A DNA stretch of 34,209 nt from Paenibacillus koleovorans NBRC 103111 (GTDB lineage: Bacteria; Bacillota; Bacilli; Paenibacillales; NBRC-103111), in NCBI RefSeq assembly GCF_004000845.1, contig NZ_BIMA01000076.1, forward strand, positions 1 through 34,209. The letters are read 5' to 3'. Position numbers and translations under genes: made by a program. Of this stretch, positions 8,163 through 16,460 are shown piece after piece (position 1 is the stretch's first letter; each line of letters begins with the position of its first letter). The notes below the pieces were generated by a model. It was not told where the DNA came from. It saw only the letters and a program-made list of their open reading frames with translations, and did not search any database.

Positions 8163-10913
8163 TCATTTCCATATTCTCCGTAATTCTGCCAATATAATTA
8201 ATCCACCAGTTTTATGCAGAGGCTCATTTTGTCTCTCACACTGGAATAACTGGATGCAGGAAGGACATCCATCTGAACAATCACAGCTACTAATAATCTG
8301 CTCAGCCTTCTCTAGCAAGACTCCGAATTTCTCAGCGACAACTTCCGCGATACCGGAACCACCCCCTGATTGGCTGTCATAGAAGAACAGACCCGGCATC
8401 CCGAACAATGCTGTACTAGCATAGAAAGAGATGTGTTGAAAATCTGCATGACTGCACTTGACTATAGCTGGAATTGCTGCAGCCAACGCATGTTCTATAG
8501 CGTGAATGCTACCTTCAAAAAGATCCTCAAAAGATAAATCGTTTTGTTTCAAGAGCTCTTTCAGAAGACTTCTAACATTGCGTTTTCCTACCTCATCCCA
8601 CATGAGCCAATAAGCATCAGTTTGAAATATAACCGGATATGTATCCGTAAGTTGAACCGTTTCCGGAGGTACAGACCCGTGAGCGAAAATTTTCTTATAA
8701 CCAAATGTACTGCGCTTAACTAAAATGGTTCCAATGTTTGCTTTGATATGTTCTCCGTCAGATACGGGCTGAGTAACAGCATGGACTTCAAGACTATCGC
8801 GAATAATACCTCGTGTATGGTAATCGCATCTTATAGGCTCTACCATCACTTTCCTGAATTTTTTATTGACCCACTTTACTTTATAAGAGGTTCGGTTGTC
8901 TGGTCCTAGAAACACGGCGTCAACATGATAGTCTCGAATCAAAGATCGCCCATCTACATTCTGAAATAAGATATCTTCGTTCCATCCGTTTTTGATTACG
9001 ACTATGTAAGTCTCTCCCATTGTGATCAATGGTTGATAACGAGGTGTACCCCCTCTATAGACTAGTTTAGTTTCAACTTGCTGCCACTGCTCGTCAGTCT
9101 CAGACAGCATTTTACGCAGGGATGAAGAGCGAACGTATGTAATTGCATTGTTGATTGTTCCCCCCTGCTCATGTGCCGCATACTCGAGATGTTCTTTCAG
9201 AAGTTTCGGATTGTTCGTGTTGATTGCTCCTGACTCCGGTGGAAGATCGAAGAAAGCGGTCGGATTTCGAGCGAAATATTGTTGCAATGGCTCCTCTTGC
9301 ACCATCATGATGACCACACCGTCTCTGTTTCGTCCCACTCGACCTACTTGCTGCCAGAAGGAGGCTTGGGATCCGGGATATCCTAATAAGATGCAAAGAT
9401 CCAGGCATTTGACATCAATACCGACTTCCAACGCGCTGGTGGTGACGACTCCAAGTATTTCACCTTGTTCGAGCTTTCGAATTGTCCGTTCCTTCATGTC
9501 CTGTGTCAAGTAGGCATGGTAGGGCAAGAACAGATCCTGATGATCATCTATCTCTACACCTTCTTGACTTTTTAGATGGGTCCGAATTATCATACTCAAA
9601 TCGCGGCTAAGCAATTGAACCTGCTGACGATTGCTTGAGAAAATTATACTTCTTGGCCATCGCCCGTCTCGATAAACCGCTCGAAGGATCTCATACAGAT
9701 CCGATACAACCGCTCTTTTCTTTTGTTCATCATCTGCGAGGCCGGTATTCCACATGAATATATTTTTTCGTTTAACCGGTGCCTTTGCCCCGTATATTTC
9801 GTGAAATCCTTGCAGCCCCCTCTTCCCGGTTAACTCCTCCACCAGGTGCTTAGGATTTGCAATAGTAGCAGAGCAAGCAATAAACTGGACATTTTTGTTC
9901 CCTAGTCTCTCGCACAACATCCGCAATCTGCGTAGGACCAACGATACCTTTGATCCTAGCAATCCGGAATATTGATGCAATTCATCAATAACCACAAAAC
10001 GCAGATTCTTAAGATATCTCAGTAGTTGAGGGCCTTTACCCGATTGCGCCCCCGCGCTTTGAAGAATTAAGTGCAAGTAATGTACGTTAGTCAACCAATA
10101 TCGTCCCTCTGCGAACACCAGACTGGAGGCTTGATCCTTCCTCATGTGTTCCGGCACGTTACGCTGACCATGCAAAAGGCCGGCAGATATCAATTTCCCA
10201 TTAATCGGCAATCTGCAGAAACCATCCATCGCGAAACTATCCCCACGTTCATCTTCAGGATCCGCCCATTGTCGCAAGTGAGCGAATTGATCCTCTACTA
10301 GTGCCTTGAAAGGAGCCAAATAAAGCGCACATGCCTCAGAATCTGCAACTAACTTTTCTATAATGGGAATATTGTAGGCTAATGATTTACCGGACGCGGT
10401 CTTGGTGCAAATAACCAGGTTGCGTCCTTGTCTTATGGAATGTATCGCTTCCCCTTGATGTTCATACAATTTATCAATTCCCATAGACTTAAGCTTTCGT
10501 GTCATCCAGTTGGACAAGGATACGGTCTCATTGAACACTCCTTGCTCTGCTGCTATTTCATGCATGTAGACACTGCTTCGGAATCGCATGCTTGTCTCTG
10601 ATAATTCCTTTACAAGGTCGTCGCTTTGAAAAGTATGCTGAACGGGGAGTCTTCTATCTATTAATAGCTCCGCCTCTTCCGGCATCAACATTTCAGTTCT
10701 CACAGGGCTTCCATCATAACTGCAATAGATTCCGGCAGACCGTTCCATATTGGGATCAAGTTCAGAGACGCCAGAATGCCAATCCAGAATACGCAGTCCA
10801 TTGGCGCGCTGACAAATCTCCCGATAGTAACCTTGCGGATTCGCCTTATAACTGATTTGGACGAAGTCGCCATATGGGCGTATACTCCCGCATGATGAGC
10901 AAATTATCGGCAT
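8163..10913 (-). CDS. YprA/MrfA-family DEAD-box helicase with DUF1998-type Cys cluster (copy 2)
   Basis: A 916-residue SF2 helicase. Motifs (from the 10913 start): TKTASGKS (170-177), DELH (310-313), SAT (348-350) and QQVGRVGR (521-528). The C-terminal region ends in CDCSDGCPSCIQLFQC (877-892), the MrfA-like metal-binding cysteine cluster, after the SGGGSG segment typical of DUF1998 proteins. The N-terminus has C5-x2-C8, C34 and C64, a possible zinc finger. MrfA of Bacillus acts in DNA repair, and relatives are core parts of DISARM, Dpd and Druantia. The ATG at 10913 lies 2 bases after the stop of the upstream paralogue, so it is preferred over a start at 11018. The frame continues 31 codons past its TGA stop. 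Confidence 0.9.
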   Translation of the reverse strand: MPIICSSCGSIRPYGDFVQISYKANPQGYYREICQRANGLRILDWHSGVSELDPNMERSAGIYCSYDGSPVRTEMLMPEEAELLIDRRLPVQHTFQSDDLVKELSETSMRFRSSVYMHEIAAEQGVFNETVSLSNWMTRKLKSMGIDKLYEHQGEAIHSIRQGRNLVICTKTASGKSLAYNIPIIEKLVADSEACALYLAPFKALVEDQFAHLRQWADPEDERGDSFAMDGFCRLPINGKLISAGLLHGQRNVPEHMRKDQASSLVFAEGRYWLTNVHYLHLILQSAGAQSGKGPQLLRYLKNLRFVVIDELHQYSGLLGSKVSLVLRRLRMLCERLGNKNVQFIACSATIANPKHLVEELTGKRGLQGFHEIYGAKAPVKRKNIFMWNTGLADDEQKKRAVVSDLYEILRAVYRDGRWPRSIIFSSNRQQVQLLSRDLSMIIRTHLKSQEGVEIDDHQDLFLPYHAYLTQDMKERTIRKLEQGEILGVVTTSALEVGIDVKCLDLCILLGYPGSQASFWQQVGRVGRNRDGVVIMMVQEEPLQQYFARNPTAFFDLPPESGAINTNNPKLLKEHLEYAAHEQGGTINNAITYVRSSSLRKMLSETDEQWQQVETKLVYRGGTPRYQPLITMGETYIVVIKNGWNEDILFQNVDGRSLIRDYHVDAVFLGPDNRTSYKVKWVNKKFRKVMVEPIRCDYHTRGIIRDSLEVHAVTQPVSDGEHIKANIGTILVKRSTFGYKKIFAHGSVPPETVQLTDTYPVIFQTDAYWLMWDEVGKRNVRSLLKELLKQNDLSFEDLFEGSIHAIEHALAAAIPAIVKCSHADFQHISFYASTALFGMPGLFFYDSQSGGGSGIAEVVAEKFGVLLEKAEQIISSCDCSDGCPSCIQLFQCERQNEPLHKTGGLIILAELRRIWK

Positions 10914-10915
10914 AA

Positions 10916-13609
10916 TTATTGCCTTTTCCCTTCCGAGAGTATTTGCAACAGTACCTTTGCTCCAGGTTTGAACAACTCTAGGTTTCCTTTTCCAGGAAGC
11001 TGCACGCAGCTTGGGCACCCTTCACTACATGGACAACTGCGGATAAGCTCGAGAGCTCGTATGATTACATGTGGAATTCGCTCGTAGATGGCTTCTATCG
11101 TCCCCAATCCTGAACCGTTTTCCCCATAAAATCCGATGACTGGTCGGTTGGCAAAGGACGTCATCCCACTCGCTGAGAAACCTGTAAAGTCATTCGAATC
11201 GCAAATAATCATATCCGGAATAACCGCAATCATAGCATGGCCAGCGGCATGCAAGGAGGCCTCGGCTAATACATCTGTTGAGCGGAAGTCGTCAGCCCAC
11301 ACCTCCACTTTATTTCTTAGATATTCCCAGTTGGAGTCGGAGATGGTCAGCCAAGTTCCTTCAGGAGCAAACTTAGTCACATAAGGCCGTTCCAGGGGAA
11401 CTTGTTCCGATTCATGCTTCTGACCAAAGTAAATTTTCTTATATCCAAATACACTCCGTTTGATTTCCAATTCCCCATATGACATGTTCGCCCCAGCATA
11501 GTCTTTGTTCTGATACAGTTGCAATATATCAATGTTATCCTTATAAATTGATTGCGTATGATAAGTTAATTCATGAATGGGGTGCAGTATGATTTCTCCC
11601 TTCTTGCGATTAATAGAATCGACCCTATAGGCCCTATCACCTGGTGTCCAATATATGGCGCCTTCATGAAAATCTCTCAATGCGCTCCATTCGTCCAGAC
11701 CATCAACAACAGCTTGATTCTGCCCTCTTATTTTTACGTTATAGTTCTGACTTGAAACCGATCGAAGACTAAATTTGGGATCGAGTGCAACTTCAGAAAT
11801 GTCTTCTTTTGCTGAAGCAGATTGCAGAACGGAGCGAATAGTTTCAGAGTGCAACTGGGGAAACATGCGTTGCAGATCCTGCTCCAATACCTCACGGCCA
11901 ATTTCCTCTTTTAATAAGGGAAGGTGCAAGGTAAGAAGTTTATGATTGGTCGGATTAATTCGTACGACTTCCGGGGCTTTATTAATGAATTCTTGTGGGT
12001 TTCGCATATAGTACTGTTGCAGCGGATCATCCTGCCAGATTAGAATTGCGACACCCTCTCCTTTTCGGCCCACCCTTCCGATCTGTTGGGAGAATGCGGC
12101 TTTGGAGCCTGGAAACCCCGCCAGAACCGCCAAGCTTAGGTCGCCGATATCAATCCCAACCTCCAGTGCATTTGTTGAAATGATTACATGAATATCATGA
12201 GACTTTAGGCGCTCAATAATCCTTTTGCGAGTTTCATTGGGCAGGATTCCAGTGTAAAATGCAGCTAGTTTTTCCCCCTCTACCTTTTCTTTGGATAGAC
12301 GAAGAGGTTGACGAAGGACATCCTTTACGTATCGAGTGAACACCATGGTTTGACTTCTTGATGGCTGGAAGATAATACTCTTTATTACTCTTTGATCAAT
12401 GGTCATAGTATGTTTTGCAATTGAAATAGCATCCGTAGATGGTGCACGACGTGACGGTTCGCCTGCCATCATTCCGGGATTCCATAGGACAATTTCTTTC
12501 TGTTGATGGGCTGAACCATCCGTGTCTACAAGCGTAAACTTCTCAAGTCCAGTAAGATCCTGAGCTAGTTTAACCGGATTATCAATTGTAGCAGAGCTCG
12601 TAATTACTTGAATACTGTGTTCGTTCCCAAGTTCACGGCATACAAGCAACAGACGTCGAAGCACTAGAGCAACATGACTGCCAAATGTACCCCGGTACAT
12701 ATGCATCTCGTCCAATACAATGAATTTAAGATTACGAAGAAAATGTCGAGTATGCTGGCCTGAAGCATACCTTAAATTCTGCACTTGACCGAGAATAGAG
12801 AAATGAATCATATCAGGGTTGGTCATCCAAATTTGCGCATCCGCCATAATACGCTGCCGAGGACCATTCTCTGTATCTCCATCCAACCTGCCGACATGAA
12901 TGGATCGATCGCCTATTTGTATCTGAGTCTCAAACCACGCATCTAATGTGGATGGAAACGTTGATGCTGCCGCATTAAACCGATTCATTTGATCCAACTG
13001 ATCATTTGCCAATGCCTTGGTTGGGTATACATATAGAGCTCGCGCACTGGGATTAGCGTAAAGTTGACTCAGAATCGGCAAGTTATAAGATAACGTTTTC
13101 CCAGAAGAAGTTGAAGTAACCAACACCACGTTGGATCCGGATTGCACAGCTTCCGCAGCCTGGGCTTGATGAAGAAATAGTTTGGAGATACCCATTCTAA
13201 ATAAAGCTTCTTTGACCGGATTTAGAATGTTTTCCGGAACTTCCGCGAAGATAGGTTCTTTGGGCGGCATCGAATGCACATATATTTCTGCCGACTCTTC
13301 GACAGCAAGCTTTTTTAATTTTCCCAATACTTCTTGAGAAGAGAACTCACTACTCAAAACACCAGGTATCCGTGCATCCTCACAAAGTGAATTTTCATCC
13401 TTCTCTAGAGGGACACTCGCATGGCAAGAAGGGCAATAAGTCCCATCGCTCAGTCCAGAATAAAGTTCGTTAACCGGCATCCAGTCTGACATTTTTATCC
13501 CAGTTGGTGAATACTCCAAACTTCTCTGCTCCCCCACCCGGCTGATCTTATGAGATAATTGAATGGCTTTTAGCATACTGGAGCATTCCGAGCATTTAAG
13601 AAATGCCAT
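10916..13609 (-). CDS. YprA/MrfA-family DEAD-box helicase with N-terminal zinc ribbon (copy 1)
   Basis: An 897-residue SF2 helicase, a diverged tandem paralogue of the next gene. It carries a CxxC...CxxC zinc ribbon (C6, C9, C59, C62), TSTSSGKT (165-172), DEMH (300-303), SSAT (338-341) and QQIGRVGR (508-515). A C-terminal DUF1998-like region ends in CPCSEGCPSC (859-868). The ATG at 13609 is preceded by a perfect AAGGAGG at 7-base spacing, so the longer frame beginning at 13636 is rejected. It is followed after 2 bases by the second helicase, so both are probably made together and may act as a pair. The family unwinds DNA with 3'-to-5' polarity in the characterised MrfA. A defence role here is inferred from context. 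Confidence 0.9.
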   Translation of the reverse strand: MAFLKCSECSSMLKAIQLSHKISRVGEQRSLEYSPTGIKMSDWMPVNELYSGLSDGTYCPSCHASVPLEKDENSLCEDARIPGVLSSEFSSQEVLGKLKKLAVEESAEIYVHSMPPKEPIFAEVPENILNPVKEALFRMGISKLFLHQAQAAEAVQSGSNVVLVTSTSSGKTLSYNLPILSQLYANPSARALYVYPTKALANDQLDQMNRFNAAASTFPSTLDAWFETQIQIGDRSIHVGRLDGDTENGPRQRIMADAQIWMTNPDMIHFSILGQVQNLRYASGQHTRHFLRNLKFIVLDEMHMYRGTFGSHVALVLRRLLLVCRELGNEHSIQVITSSATIDNPVKLAQDLTGLEKFTLVDTDGSAHQQKEIVLWNPGMMAGEPSRRAPSTDAISIAKHTMTIDQRVIKSIIFQPSRSQTMVFTRYVKDVLRQPLRLSKEKVEGEKLAAFYTGILPNETRKRIIERLKSHDIHVIISTNALEVGIDIGDLSLAVLAGFPGSKAAFSQQIGRVGRKGEGVAILIWQDDPLQQYYMRNPQEFINKAPEVVRINPTNHKLLTLHLPLLKEEIGREVLEQDLQRMFPQLHSETIRSVLQSASAKEDISEVALDPKFSLRSVSSQNYNVKIRGQNQAVVDGLDEWSALRDFHEGAIYWTPGDRAYRVDSINRKKGEIILHPIHELTYHTQSIYKDNIDILQLYQNKDYAGANMSYGELEIKRSVFGYKKIYFGQKHESEQVPLERPYVTKFAPEGTWLTISDSNWEYLRNKVEVWADDFRSTDVLAEASLHAAGHAMIAVIPDMIICDSNDFTGFSASGMTSFANRPVIGFYGENGSGLGTIEAIYERIPHVIIRALELIRSCPCSEGCPSCVQLPGKGNLELFKPGAKVLLQILSEGKRQ

Positions 13610-13697
13610 AACTATTCCTCCTTTTCGTGTATTCATGAGATGATTAAACCATTGTTATAAGTCAGCTCTTTGTCACGGAACGTATGTTCTTAATGGA

Positions 13698-13726
13698 AAT
13701 TTATCCTTTTCTTGTTAATTCGACAA
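13698..13726 (-). promoter_or_regulatory. Weak candidate promoter for the YprA-like helicase pair
   Basis: On the minus strand TTGTCG (13721-13726), a 17-base spacer and TAAATT (13698-13703) lie just after a terminator hairpin and about 90 bases before the helicase start. Each box matches consensus at 4 of 6 positions, so support is weak. Confidence 0.28.
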
Positions 13727-13754
13727 TCCAGGCCTTTTGTCCTTGTATGAATAC

Positions 13755-13776
13755 AAAAAAGACGACTACTGTCGTC
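13755..13776 (-). terminator. Intrinsic terminator downstream of the WYL remnant
   Basis: On the minus strand GACGAC-AGTA-GTCGTC forms a 6-bp hairpin followed by TTTTTT. It is nearly the same design as the terminator at 24074-24097. It closes the decayed regulator segment and insulates the helicase pair. Confidence 0.65.
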
Positions 13777-13788
13777 TAAGTCGATTAT

Positions 13789-13975
13789 CCCTCCTAACGC
13801 CGGCTTCCCTAACTGAATCGACTTTGTGACTTGTTCCACTACATCCGTATTCCGACGACGTTCGCTGCGATTGGTAGCCATCACTTTCTCATAAGCGGGA
13901 TAGAAATCCGGGGGCAGCAGCGCGAATACTCACTTCACACTCTTTCGCCAGTTGGGAACCTGTAATCCCTGGGTA
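13789..13975 (-). pseudogene. Remnant of a second HTH-WYL regulator
   Basis: Two adjacent pieces in different frames match the intact WYL regulator at 22957-23913. Piece one (13922-13975) reads YPGITGSQLAKECEVSIR, matching residues 18-35 (NPGISAADLALKCDINIR) of the intact protein's helix-turn-helix. Piece two (13789-13926) contains LPPDFYPAYEKVMATNR and ends TKSIQLGKPA, matching residues about 92-131 (LPPGFETAYAKVMGTHR to TSIIQMGTPA). The segment corresponding to residues 36-91 is deleted, the two pieces are out of frame with each other, and the whole WYL domain is missing. It is therefore a dead gene, probably once the regulator of the helicase pair that follows. The similarity was read by eye but is clear in both pieces. 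Confidence 0.75.
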
Positions 13976-14039
13976 GCTTAACCATTTCCTGAAACCACCT
14001 AATAACCCCAATCCTTAACATATAAACAAAACGCAATCA

Positions 14040-14066
14040 AGCCCTCTGACACTTTGTCAGAGGGCT
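14040..14066 (-). terminator. Hairpin terminator after the AlbA_2/HATPase/TPR gene
   Basis: A perfect 12-bp stem (AGCCCTCTGACA and its complement) with a 3-base loop lies 37 bases beyond the stop at 14103. On the minus strand it is followed by TTGATTGCGTTTTGTTT, a broken T-rich tract, so it probably terminates with moderate strength. Confidence 0.6.
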
Positions 14067-14102
14067 GGCAGGCACCGAATCTGGAGCATGGAGAAAGGTA
14101 CA

Positions 14103-15514
14103 TTAATCCCGCTTGCGGTTATGTATCCATTCTTTAAATTTGTTTTCGTGAGGGAGTATAGCTATGGCTTTTTCAATCGCTTGCGTGACTTCGGTTTCTG
14201 GCAAGCGCAGCCTGGATAGCGCTTGAGCCAAATGAAAATAGGACCAAGCCGTTCTCATATCATCTTTGGATAAAAAAACAACTCTGCGCAGCAGTTCTAC
14301 TGCTTCTTTGTAAAGCCGTGTTTGAATGTCAGAAGCACGGCCACCACGTTTGCGAAGTTGCGTAGCAAGCTTCATTTTGGTTTCGGCGAACTCATGGACT
14401 GCTTTAGGATCTTCTCGGATGAACTCAAAATTGTCAGAGAACAAACGATGCGCGCTTTCAAGATCGCCTGCTCTTTTATGAAGCACAGCGAACTCAATCA
14501 GTTCATCATAACGAATAGGTTGCTTGGCTTGCTCCAGTACAGAAGCGGCTTTTCTGGAATCCTGGAAGTCAAGATAGGCTCTCGCCATTGCCAAATAAGG
14601 TAGATGCCCATCAGTAGAACCGTACTCCTGATGTTTAAACCCTTGCAAATAGTGCTCCGCTTCACTAATTTCCCCTATTAAGGAGGTATATTCGATTAAT
14701 CGCGCTGCTAATGCACCTGATTGCGGAACTCGCTGTACGGCTGCTTTTACATGTTCCAACGCCTGCTTTTTTTCCCCAACAGCCCACAAGTGAGCACTCT
14801 CTCTAAGGGCATGAATCACAATATATTGAGGGTGGGCAGGCAATATGACGGTAAAGTACGTATCGCCAAATTCAAACTGAGGTTCTGGAGATCCGTTCTC
14901 CCGCATACGTCTCCTGATTTTGGAAACCCCCGTTCCCCATGCTTCCGCCAATCTGAGTTCCTTCAAGAACTCTCCAATCCGCCTGTTGCGCAAAGGAACG
15001 CGCGGTACTCGGTTTCCCTCTTTAAACTGTTCCAAATGCAAACCCGGCATTGGTCCAGGGTAACTTGTAAGTTCCATGCGATTCGGATACAACATGATTT
15101 TCGTCGGCTCGTGCTCCCCATCATAGCTTCGATGGAACACTGCGTTGACAAGAGCTTCCTCCATAGCCTCATACGGAAAAGCAACTGTTCTTAATGTTTC
15201 GGCTTGTCCCGGCAGTTTTCTAATCATCGTTGTACTAAAACTGTTCAAATACTCAAGTGCTTGTCGAATTTGTACATATAGAGGCCCACGAAACGTTTTC
15301 TCTTCGATAAAATCACCGCCCGAGTCGTCCCCGAATTGAGCGATGACAATACGCGCGCCAGGAAATATGTTCTCCGGGTTATTCGTAAAAAACAACAAAC
15401 CTACATTTTTCGGAACCTCGTGTCCATTAACAGGGGCGATAATCTGCAGAGCACGGTACAGTTCTAAATCCGAAATATCTTTGGACTCTTCAAGGAGGCT
15501 GCTTTTTATGTCCC
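14103..15514 (-). CDS. C-terminal half of a frameshifted AlbA_2/HATPase_c_4 protein with TPR-like tail
   Basis: This frame continues the gene at 15515-16072 after a one-base frameshift. The unbroken stretch begins near 15518 with LRDIKSSLLEESKDI. The only start codon at its conserved part is a TTG at 15398 without a ribosome site, so independent translation is unlikely. It contains the RecG-like HATPase_c_4 signature (YEAMEEALVNAVFHRSYDG, then AEAWGTGVSKIRRRM), as in COG2865-type ATP-binding transcriptional regulators. About 230 residues of helical, TPR-like repeats follow, for example LWAVGEKKQALEHVKAAVQR. The TPR tail suggests partner binding. Function in defence is not established. A hairpin terminator follows. 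Confidence 0.8.
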
Positions 15515-16072
15515 TTAAAAGCTTCTGACTAACGTAGGGGACAAATCATCGACTGTAGTCTCATAGTTTCTTCTATCATCAAAAGGAATACGCTCGGTCA
15601 TTTGCAGGAGTTGCGTTAAATAATTGCCCTGCGCGTGTACGGACTGGCTACCTTGACGAATGTAGTAAGCCTTCTCCCCTCCTCTAACGGCCACGGGAGC
15701 TTGATAAGGTCTTGCTTCACCTGCAGGAGCATAAATGACCATGAGCTGCTTATTCATATATGTAACCGGTACTATTAGCGGCTGATACTCCGGTATAAAA
15801 CGATTGCATTGTCCACGTACATCCTTTTGAAACTGATCCAAATCGATATCGTCTACTCCAAAGGGGGGAAGAAGAGGTCGCCCTTCCTTCTCCTCAATAC
15901 CGATAATGATATAGCCGCCATTCAAATTAAAAAAATCATTTGCGTATGCACAGATAGAATGGATTACAGATTCCATGATTACTGGATTCCATGTCTTCTT
16001 ATATTCAACCCGAATGGACTCAATAGACCGAGTGTGTATTAAATCATCGAGATTGATTGGCAAAAAACTCAT
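15515..16072 (-). CDS. N-terminal half of a frameshifted AlbA_2 (Schlafen-like) protein
   Basis: This 185-residue frame holds an AlbA_2 domain: LPINLDDLIHTRSIESIRVE, then a hydrophobic SICAYAND...GGYIIIGI segment, then a YYIRQGS motif. The ATG at 16072 has AGGGG five bases upstream and matches the family start, so the GTG at 16123 is rejected. The frame stops at TAA (15515-15517) directly after DDLSPTLVRSF. One extra T in the four-T run (plus-strand A at 15517-15520) would join it to the next frame as ...SFLRDIKSSLLEES. The AlbA_2 domain is a divergent nucleic-acid-associated domain shared with Schlafen proteins. The break is either a real mutation or a sequencing error. Confidence 0.8.
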   Translation of the reverse strand: MSFLPINLDDLIHTRSIESIRVEYKKTWNPVIMESVIHSICAYANDFFNLNGGYIIIGIEEKEGRPLLPPFGVDDIDLDQFQKDVRGQCNRFIPEYQPLIVPVTYMNKQLMVIYAPAGEARPYQAPVAVRGGEKAYYIRQGSQSVHAQGNYLTQLLQMTERIPFDDRRNYETTVDDLSPTLVRSF

Positions 16073-16244
16073 AGTATCCCCTGCTTTCCATTCAGAAAAT
16101 TCTTTGACAGGCTTAACTTGCACTCTGCGGGATTTATAATAATTATACTATATCCTTATTGTGCCCTGTCATCAAACTGCTTGCGTCTACATGTCTATAC
16201 TCTCGTTGTTTGTCGAGTACAGACGATATTACCAACAAGAGCAT

Positions 16245-16276
16245 TAAAATGGGGGCGCGAATCGATCGCGGCCCCC
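16245..16276 (-). terminator. GC-rich terminator of the AddBA-like operon
   Basis: On the minus strand GGGGGCCGCGA-TCGAT-TCGCGCCCCC (one bulge) is followed by ATTTTAAT. It lies about 185 bases after the stop of the helicase-nuclease gene and 45 bases after the orphan C-terminal fragment, oriented to end that transcript. Confidence 0.6.
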
Positions 16277-16320
16277 CTTCGTTCCTTACAATCAGGTAGA
16301 TTGCATCTTTACTGTCTAGT

Positions 16321-16443
16321 TTAACCAATAATGTTCACCGCATTCTCCTTGATCTGCGCGACCAGCTCTACAAGTTGCCTCTGCTTCGTCTCGTCGAACA
16401 GCTTCACGAGTTTTGCGCTATGTAACCAACCGAATTCCTTTAA
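16321..16443 (-). pseudogene. Orphan C-terminal gene fragment downstream of the AddA-like gene
   Basis: After an in-frame TGA (16444-16446) a 40-codon frame reads LKEFGWLHSAKLVKLFDETK, then QRQLVELVAQIKENAVNIIG and a TAA at 16321. The composition (amphipathic helix, balanced charges) looks like a genuine protein end, yet there is no start codon or ribosome site. It is probably the tail of a gene lost from between the AddA-like gene and the AlbA_2 gene. The family is not recognised. Confidence 0.4.
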
Positions 16444-16460
16444 TCAACAACTTCACGCAG

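Noticed and set aside
13690-13884. Short minus-strand frame taken as a separate small gene
   Set aside because: Its beginning is the same frame as the second WYL remnant piece, and it runs through a terminator hairpin, so it is pseudogene residue.
15505-15530. Programmed ribosomal frameshift in the AlbA_2 gene
   Set aside because: The AGCTTTTAA context lacks a canonical X-XXY-YYZ heptamer for a -1 shift, and I see no strong downstream stem-loop. Simple mutation or sequencing error is more likely.
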